Below are positions 35,888 to 39,878 of a DNA stretch of 39,878 bases, piece after piece. The stretch is taken from positions 1 through 39,878 of the forward strand of contig SVTQ01000022.1 in assembly GCA_015063695.1 (NCBI GenBank), in the 5' to 3' direction. The position numbers were made by a program, and so were the translations under genes. Numbering within the stretch: position 1 is the stretch's first letter; the number at the start of each line of letters is the position of its first letter. The notes beneath the pieces were generated by a model. It searched no databases, had not been told where the DNA came from, and worked only from the letters and a program-made list of their open reading frames with translations. Source of the stretch: Oscillospiraceae bacterium (GTDB lineage: Bacteria > Bacillota > Clostridia > Oscillospirales > CAG-272).

Positions 35888-36190
35888 ATGAAAGACGTCA
35901 GAATTACAGCAATGAAAAGAGCGGTTCACACCGACCTTATAGAGCTTTATGAAAACCCCATAGAACACGCCTGCGACACCGAAATAGGTTCCGTTTACGT
36001 ATCAAAAAACGGCAAGAAGCCCGAAGGGCTCTGCTCTGCCGCGTGGGACAGCATGGCAACCTTCGTTATTACCCTCGCCCACGGCGGAGAGAATTTTTAC
36101 GACGGCTGGATGAAGAACCCGAAGTCTGCCATGATCTCCTGCAACGACGGTTTCCGCCCCGTTTCATTTCTTCTTGAAGTAATCGAATAA
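35888..36190 (+). CDS. TIGR04076 family protein
   Basis: This is a 100-residue protein of the TIGR04076 family, function unknown. The pattern VRITAMKRAVHTDLIELYE, KPEGLCSAAWDSMATFVITL and AMISCNDGFRPVSFLLEVIE matches the family layout, with two conserved cysteines (one after EGL and one in SCNDGFRPV) that could bind a metal or cofactor. AGAGGAAAG lies ahead of ATG 35888, 24 bases after mntP, so it is third in the nuclease-mntP unit. A terminator follows. Confidence 0.85.
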   Translation: MKDVRITAMKRAVHTDLIELYENPIEHACDTEIGSVYVSKNGKKPEGLCSAAWDSMATFVITLAHGGENFYDGWMKNPKSAMISCNDGFRPVSFLLEVIE

Positions 36191-36213
36191 TGTCCCAATA
36201 TACCCAAAAATAT

Positions 36214-36250
36214 AGACACTTGTCGAAGAAATTTCGGCAAGTGTCTTTTT
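36214..36250 (+). terminator. Terminator after the nuclease-mntP-TIGR04076 unit
   Basis: A 14-bp stem (36214-36227 with 36233-36246, one G-T pair) with a GAAAT loop is followed by TTTT. Confidence 0.88.
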
Positions 36251-36267
36251 GCTATATTGACAAAACG

Positions 36268-36681
36268 TCAATCGTCACAGCAGTCGCAGTCCGTAAGACA
36301 TTTTACAGTGCAGGCAAGAGTTGCAACGGTAAACGCAAAGAAGAACAAAAGAGCGCCCGTTATCACCGTACCGAGAACACTGGTAGCCACGAAGGGAACG
36401 CCGAGAAGAATTACCGACGTAAGAACGGTTCCGAGAATTCCCGTCAAAAGGTATCCCGTATCAGCGCAAAGACAAGCGCGCACTCTGCCTGAGCCTGCAA
36501 AAGCCGCAGTGAGGAAAAGCACCGCAAGAAGCGCAATACCTATACCGAAAAGGACCCACAGAAAAGCAGGAGTAACGTTAATTACCGCAGTAAAGCGAAG
36601 GACCGCGCCCACAACACCGATAAGCAGCGACGCAATTATTGCCGTAAGGAAGCATCTTAAATTACAACCTATTTTACACAT
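36268..36681 (-). CDS. Small multi-span membrane protein with cysteine-rich ends
   Basis: This 137-residue protein has no recognised family. Four hydrophobic segments lie at about 10-30, 40-64, 76-98 and 104-126. Cysteines cluster at both ends (MCKIGCNLRC at the N-terminus; CTVKCLTDCDCCDD at the C-terminus), which may bind metal or form disulfides. GGGAGGTG precedes ATG 36681. It stands alone on the minus strand between plus-strand units and converges on the terminator at 36214-36250. Similar short proteins occur in clostridia as hypothetical membrane proteins. Confidence 0.75.
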   Translation of the reverse strand: MCKIGCNLRCFLTAIIASLLIGVVGAVLRFTAVINVTPAFLWVLFGIGIALLAVLFLTAAFAGSGRVRACLCADTGYLLTGILGTVLTSVILLGVPFVATSVLGTVITGALLFFFAFTVATLACTVKCLTDCDCCDD

Positions 36682-36754
36682 CTGTTTTCACCTCCCATTT
36701 CCAATATATGATAAAAGAGAAAAAGGGTGAAAGACGAAAAAGAAAAGGGTGCCC

Positions 36755-36783
36755 TTGCGAAAACGAGATAATGATGGTATACT
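36755..36783 (+). promoter_or_regulatory. Promoter of the PfkB kinase-macrodomain unit
   Basis: -35 TTGCGA (36755-36760), 17-base spacer, -10 TATACT (36778-36783). The leader holds a small hairpin ACGG-TTTTCA-CCGT just before the ribosome binding site. Confidence 0.7.
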
Positions 36784-36832
36784 GTATGTATAACGGTTTT
36801 CACCGTAAAATCAATTCCGACAGGAGCAAAAA

Positions 36833-37723
36833 ATGAAAATTCTGAACTTCGGCTCATGTAACGTTGACCACGTATATTCAATGGACCATATAGTAGCCCC
36901 CGGCGAGACCCAGACCACCTATAAGCTTGAGATATTCCCCGGCGGAAAGGGGCTCAATCAGTCAATCGCGGCAGCCCGTGCAGGCGCCGCGGTCTACCAC
37001 GCGGGATGTATCGGAAAAGGCGGCGAAATGCTTGAGAAAATACTCTCAGAGAACGGAGTTGACCTTTCAAACGTAAGACACGTTGACGAGCAGAACGGCC
37101 ACGCAATTATACAGGTGGGAAGTGACGGAGAAAACTCCATTTTCCTCTACCCCGGCTCCAATGAAATGATAACGGAGGAGCATATAAACTCGGCTCTTGA
37201 AGGCTTTGGAAAGGGAGACCTTCTCATTCTGCAGAACGAAATAAATAACCTTGAAACCATAGTCGAAAAAGCCTATGAAAAAGGTATTTCCATCCTTCTC
37301 AATCCCGCCCCCTTCAACGAGAAAATAAAAGCCCTTAAGCTTTCGCACCTTACATATATCATACTCAACGAAACCGAAGCAAAAGGTCTTACGGGTACGG
37401 ACGAGCCCGAAAAGTGCCTTGACTACTTTGAAACGGAATACCCCGAGCTTCGTGTCATGCTGACCCTCGGCGAAAAAGGCTCCGTATACATGGAAAACGG
37501 AAAGAAAACCTACCGCGAGGCTTTCAAGGTAAAAGCCGTTGACACCACCGCCGCAGGAGATACCTTCACGGGATATTTTGCGGCAGGGCTTTCGGAAGGT
37601 CTTGATACGGAGGAAATTCTGAAAAGAGCAACGGCGGCATCTGCCATCACCGTTTCAAGAATGGGAGCCGCCCCCTCTGTTCCAACAGCAAAAGAGGTTG
37701 ACTGCTTTCTGCAAAATATTTAA
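36833..37723 (+). CDS. PfkB-family carbohydrate kinase, ribokinase-like
   Basis: This 296-residue kinase transfers phosphate from ATP to a sugar, ribose being the closest guess. The N-terminal signature [18 protein letters not shown] (about 35-52) and the C-terminal signature [18 protein letters not shown] (about 237-254), with the catalytic Asp in AAGD, are intact. [16 protein letters not shown] and [11 protein letters not shown] are also typical. AGGAG precedes ATG 36833. The macrodomain gene follows after 14 bases. Macrodomains release or bind ADP-ribose, so ribose or ADP-ribose breakdown products could be its substrate; that is inference from position. Confidence 0.9.
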   Translation: MKILNFGSCNVDHVYSMDHIVAPGETQTTYKLEIFPGGKGLNQSIAAARAGAAVYHAGCIGKGGEMLEKILSENGVDLSNVRHVDEQNGHAIIQVGSDGENSIFLYPGSNEMITEEHINSALEGFGKGDLLILQNEINNLETIVEKAYEKGISILLNPAPFNEKIKALKLSHLTYIILNETEAKGLTGTDEPEKCLDYFETEYPELRVMLTLGEKGSVYMENGKKTYREAFKVKAVDTTAAGDTFTGYFAAGLSEGLDTEEILKRATAASAITVSRMGAAPSVPTAKEVDCFLQNI

Positions 37724-37737
37724 CCAAGGAGAAAACC

Positions 37738-38760
37738 ATGCCCCTTGAAATAGTAAGAAACGACATTACAAAAATGAACGTTGATGCCATTGTAAATGCC
37801 GCAAATGAAACACTTCTCGGCGGCGGAGGCGTTGACGGATGTATCCACAGAGCCGCAGGAAAAGAGCTTCTTAAGGAATGCAGAACTCTCGGCGGCTGCA
37901 CCACGGGAGATGCTAAAGTAACAGGTGCATATAAGCTCCCCTGCAAATACGTTATACATACGGTAGGCCCCGTCTGGCATGGCGGAACTCACGGCGAAAA
38001 GGCTCTCCTTGAGTCCTGCTATAAAAGATCCCTTGAGATGGCAAAAGAAAAAGGATGCGAGAGCGTGGCCTTTCCTCTCATCTCCTCGGGAGTTTACGGA
38101 TATCCCAAGGATAAAGCCCTCAAGGTCGCAGTCGATACCATTGGCGACTTTCTCCTTGAAAACGACATGACCGTCTATATTGTTATCTTCGATAAGGCTT
38201 CCTTCAGCATCGGAGAGAAGCTTTTCTCCGATATCAAGGAATTCATTGACGACAAATACGTAAGTGACCGCACTGACGAAAGATACGAAAGAAGACGGGG
38301 CGCGGCGCTTTTTGCCTCGAGATCCTGTGCACCAAGAAGCGAGCCCGAAGAATGTTTCGAGGAAGAAATATGCTGCAGTATGGCTCCGCCCGCCGACCTC
38401 GAGGAGCTTATAGACTGCATTGACGAGAGCTTTTCCCAGATGCTTCTCCGTAAGATAGACGAAAAAGGCATGACAGATGCCGCCTGCTACAAAAAGGCAA
38501 ACATCGACAGAAAGCTTTTTTCGAAGATACGCTCGGACGTAAATTATAAGCCCAGCAAGCAGACGGCAATAGCCTTTGCCATAGCCCTCGAGCTTCCCCT
38601 CAAAGAAGCTGAGGAAATGCTGAAAAAAGCAGGCTACGCCCTCTCCCACAGCAATAAATTCGATATTATCATCGAATTCTTTATTACAAAAGGAAATTAC
38701 AATATCTTCGAAATAAACGAAGCACTCTTTGCCTTCGACCAAAATCTTCTCGGGGCGTAA
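37738..38760 (+). CDS. Macrodomain protein fused to an HTH-like C-terminal domain
   Basis: The product has 340 residues, about twice the usual single macrodomain. Residues 1-165 are a catalytic-type (MacroD/YmdB-like) macrodomain: [20 protein letters not shown] binds ADP-ribose, with [17 protein letters not shown] and [15 protein letters not shown]. Such domains remove ADP-ribose from protein or hydrolyse O-acetyl-ADP-ribose. A charged, partly disordered linker (about 185-225, rich in Arg, Ser, Glu and Cys) leads to a helical domain (about 225-340) with [54 protein letters not shown] and [12 protein letters not shown], a layout like an Xre helix-turn-helix. AAGGAG precedes ATG 37738. A vWA gene follows. 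Confidence 0.9.
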   Translation: MPLEIVRNDITKMNVDAIVNAANETLLGGGGVDGCIHRAAGKELLKECRTLGGCTTGDAKVTGAYKLPCKYVIHTVGPVWHGGTHGEKALLESCYKRSLEMAKEKGCESVAFPLISSGVYGYPKDKALKVAVDTIGDFLLENDMTVYIVIFDKASFSIGEKLFSDIKEFIDDKYVSDRTDERYERRRGAALFASRSCAPRSEPEECFEEEICCSMAPPADLEELIDCIDESFSQMLLRKIDEKGMTDAACYKKANIDRKLFSKIRSDVNYKPSKQTAIAFAIALELPLKEAEEMLKKAGYALSHSNKFDIIIEFFITKGNYNIFEINEALFAFDQNLLGA

Positions 38761-38778
38761 AATTCAAGCTCCCGAATT

Positions 38779-38797
38779 TGTCGCTTTCAAAGCGACC
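38779..38797. other. Short inverted repeat after the macrodomain gene
   Basis: GTCGC pairs with GCGAC around TTTCAAA, with T/A flanks that extend it. It lies 20 bases after the stop codon and lacks a T run. Confidence 0.4.
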
Positions 38798-38820
38798 AAA
38801 GGCAAAATCAAAAAACGTAT

Positions 38821-38868
38821 AATGTGGCTGTAAGGTTGAAGCGAGCCTTTCGGCCACATTATTTTTTG
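38821..38868 (+). terminator. Hairpin with T run between macrodomain and vWA genes
   Basis: AATGTGGC (38821-38828) pairs with GCCACATT (38853-38860), with inner AAGG/CCTT, and is followed by ATTTTTTG. It should terminate at least part of the transcript only about 20 bases before the vWA start, so it may act as an attenuator. A TATAAT at 38818 has no matching -35. Confidence 0.7.
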
Positions 38869-38887
38869 ATAAAAGGAGTATTTGAAA

Positions 38888-39556
38888 ATGAAAAACAACA
38901 ACGTAACAGAGATCGTATTTATCCTTGACAGAAGCGGCTCCATGGCAGGTCTTGAATGCGACACCATCGGCGGCTTTAACGCAATGATCGAAAAGCAGAA
39001 GAAAGAGGCGGGAGGAAAATGCTACGTTTCCACGGTTCTTTTTGACAACGAAAGCGAAGTTATCCACGACAGACTTGACCTTGAAAAAGTGCCTGCCATG
39101 ACAGAAAAGGACTACTTTGTCCGCGGCTGCACCGCCCTTCTTGATGCCATAGGCGGAGCTATTCACCACATTGGAAATATCCACAAGTATGCAAGAAACG
39201 AAGACGTTCCTCAGAAGACCCTTTTCGTCATCACCACAGACGGCATGGAAAACGCCAGCAGACGATATGGCAGCGATCAGATAAAAAAGATGATAGAACG
39301 TCAAAAGACGAAATACGGATGGGAATTCCTTTTCATCGGAGCAAATATCGATGCCGTTGAGACCGCCGCACGTTACGGCATTGACGAGGACTGCGCCGTA
39401 GACTACCATGCCGACTCCGAAGGCACACAGATACTTTATTCCTGTGTTTCCGATTGCGTCGGTGCAGCACGAAAAGGAAAAAGCGTCCCCTCCTCTGCCT
39501 GCAACGAGCTCAGACGCGACTACGCGGCAAGAAGCAATTCAAAAAAACACAGATAA
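38888..39556 (+). CDS. von Willebrand factor A domain protein
   Basis: This 222-residue cytoplasmic protein consists of one vWA domain. ATG 38888 lies nine bases after GGAG and is preferred to the TTG at 38882. The metal-ion-dependent adhesion site is complete: DRSGS at 14-18, the threonine in GCTALLDAIGG and the aspartate in ITTDGMENAS. KYGWEFLFIGANIDA follows, typical of the YegL/TerY-like group, which often works with stress, kinase or phosphatase partners. The C-terminus is basic and probably disordered. It lies behind the macrodomain-HTH gene with a hairpin between. Function is unknown; a partner role is inferred. Confidence 0.9.
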   Translation: MKNNNVTEIVFILDRSGSMAGLECDTIGGFNAMIEKQKKEAGGKCYVSTVLFDNESEVIHDRLDLEKVPAMTEKDYFVRGCTALLDAIGGAIHHIGNIHKYARNEDVPQKTLFVITTDGMENASRRYGSDQIKKMIERQKTKYGWEFLFIGANIDAVETAARYGIDEDCAVDYHADSEGTQILYSCVSDCVGAARKGKSVPSSACNELRRDYAARSNSKKHR

Positions 39557-39569
39557 ATATTTTCACACA

Positions 39570-39614
39570 TCAGTAAAACATCCCTTGCGCCCCTCGCGCA
39601 AGGGATGTTTTACT
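39570..39614. terminator. Perfect 20-bp-stem hairpin after the vWA gene
   Basis: Arms 39570-39589 and 39595-39614 pair without mismatch around CCCTC. T residues lie in the stem, not after it. It may be the vWA terminator, or a mobile palindromic repeat. Confidence 0.65.
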
Positions 39615-39664
39615 GAACTCCCCGACCGCGACCCAAAATCACAAAAAATAATTTTCCAAATCAC

Positions 39665-39693
39665 TTGAATTATCCCCCAAGCTGTGGTAAAAT
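39665..39693 (+). promoter_or_regulatory. Promoter of the tRNA-Ser fragment
   Basis: -35 TTGAAT (39665-39670), 17-base spacer, -10 TAAAAT (39688-39693). The predicted start near 39700 lies about 47 bases before the tRNA 5' end. Confidence 0.6.
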
Positions 39694-39746
39694 TGTTATC
39701 GTGCAATCTACGTAACGTCGTAAACGCTTGCATAAACTTTATATAC

Positions 39747-39788
39747 GGAGACGTATCGAAGTGGTCATAACGGGGCTGACTCGAAATC
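39747..39788 (+). tRNA. 5' part of a tRNA-Ser(CGA) gene, interrupted
   Basis: The sequence opens with acceptor strand GGAGACG, then T8, a D-arm with AAGTGGTCATAAC, and the anticodon arm GCTGA-CTCGAAA-TC with anticodon CGA. After C40 pairing fails (TTC where AGC is needed), and no variable arm, T-loop (GTTCGAA type) or acceptor 3' strand follows before the window ends at 39878. About 42 bases are therefore a displaced 5' half. Remaining bases 39789-39878 show nothing else that I recognise. Confidence 0.6.
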
Positions 39789-39878
39789 TTCTTCGCCAAA
39801 CGGAAGTCAATCTTCCAAAAAGCCTTTAACTGTGCGGTTTTCGGGCATTCCATCGTTTCTAAAACAACCCCAGTTCTA

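Noticed and set aside
37720..38742. 340-residue minus-strand open frame opposite the macrodomain gene
   Set aside because: It starts opposite the end of a well-supported gene and has no motif or ribosome binding site.
38818..38823. TATAAT as a separate promoter for the vWA gene
   Set aside because: No -35-like hexamer stands 16-18 bases upstream, and the bases are part of the hairpin arm.

Overview
The window looks like chromosomal DNA of an uncultured, probably gut-associated Clostridia member near Oscillospiraceae/Ruminococcaceae. The evidence is the Firmicutes heat-shock order hrcA-grpE-dnaK-dnaJ-prmA-rsmE under a CIRCE operator, a type I dockerin protein, DUF1292, a Sec-exported giant RHS protein, TTGACA-17-TATAAT promoters and GGAGG-type ribosome binding sites. 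The taxonomic placement is inference.

Left part (1-9000, minus strand): a 2591-residue secreted RHS/YD-repeat protein ends in a variable, AT-rich tip. A small membrane protein follows after 3 bases and is a candidate immunity protein. Next comes a truncated REP-associated Y1 transposase bounded by copies of a short GGGGACGGTTC repeat, with a fold-back structure over its ribosome binding site. Middle left (9000-15900, minus): the heat-shock operon with two RNA/protein methyltransferases. Divergently (16000-19080, plus): proB-proA-proC, a complete glutamate-to-proline route, closed by a 20-bp-stem terminator.

19100-20760: an Xre regulator faces a VanZ-like gene and a duplicated-domain exported protein across a promoter overlaid by 17-bp palindromes. 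20830-24300 (minus): a polar amino acid ABC transporter (binding protein, permease, ATPase) with argF; its promoter is flanked by ARG-box-like palindromes. With proBAC nearby, the neighbourhood concerns glutamate, ornithine, arginine and proline. 24579-25685 (plus): a Gfo/Idh/MocA oxidoreductase. 25766-27806 (minus): two YD-like repeat proteins, one membrane anchored and one lipoprotein.

27950-28870 is the least explained region. It holds an N-terminally truncated kinase-like fragment, then a symmetrical array of eight AGCTAAAT/ATTTAGCT motifs separated by small hairpins, then a strong terminator ending what looks like a 6S RNA. The minus-strand genes beyond are DUF1292, nifS-like, lipoprotein, dus and a dockerin/DUF4838 protein. 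The plus strand then carries an EndA-like nuclease, mntP and a TIGR04076 gene. An isolated minus-strand membrane protein follows. The plus strand resumes with a PfkB kinase, a macrodomain-HTH fusion and a vWA protein. At the right edge lies the 5' half only of a tRNA-Ser gene with its promoter, a possible attachment site of an element beyond the window.

All family assignments come from reading motifs by eye. No database or folding program was run.
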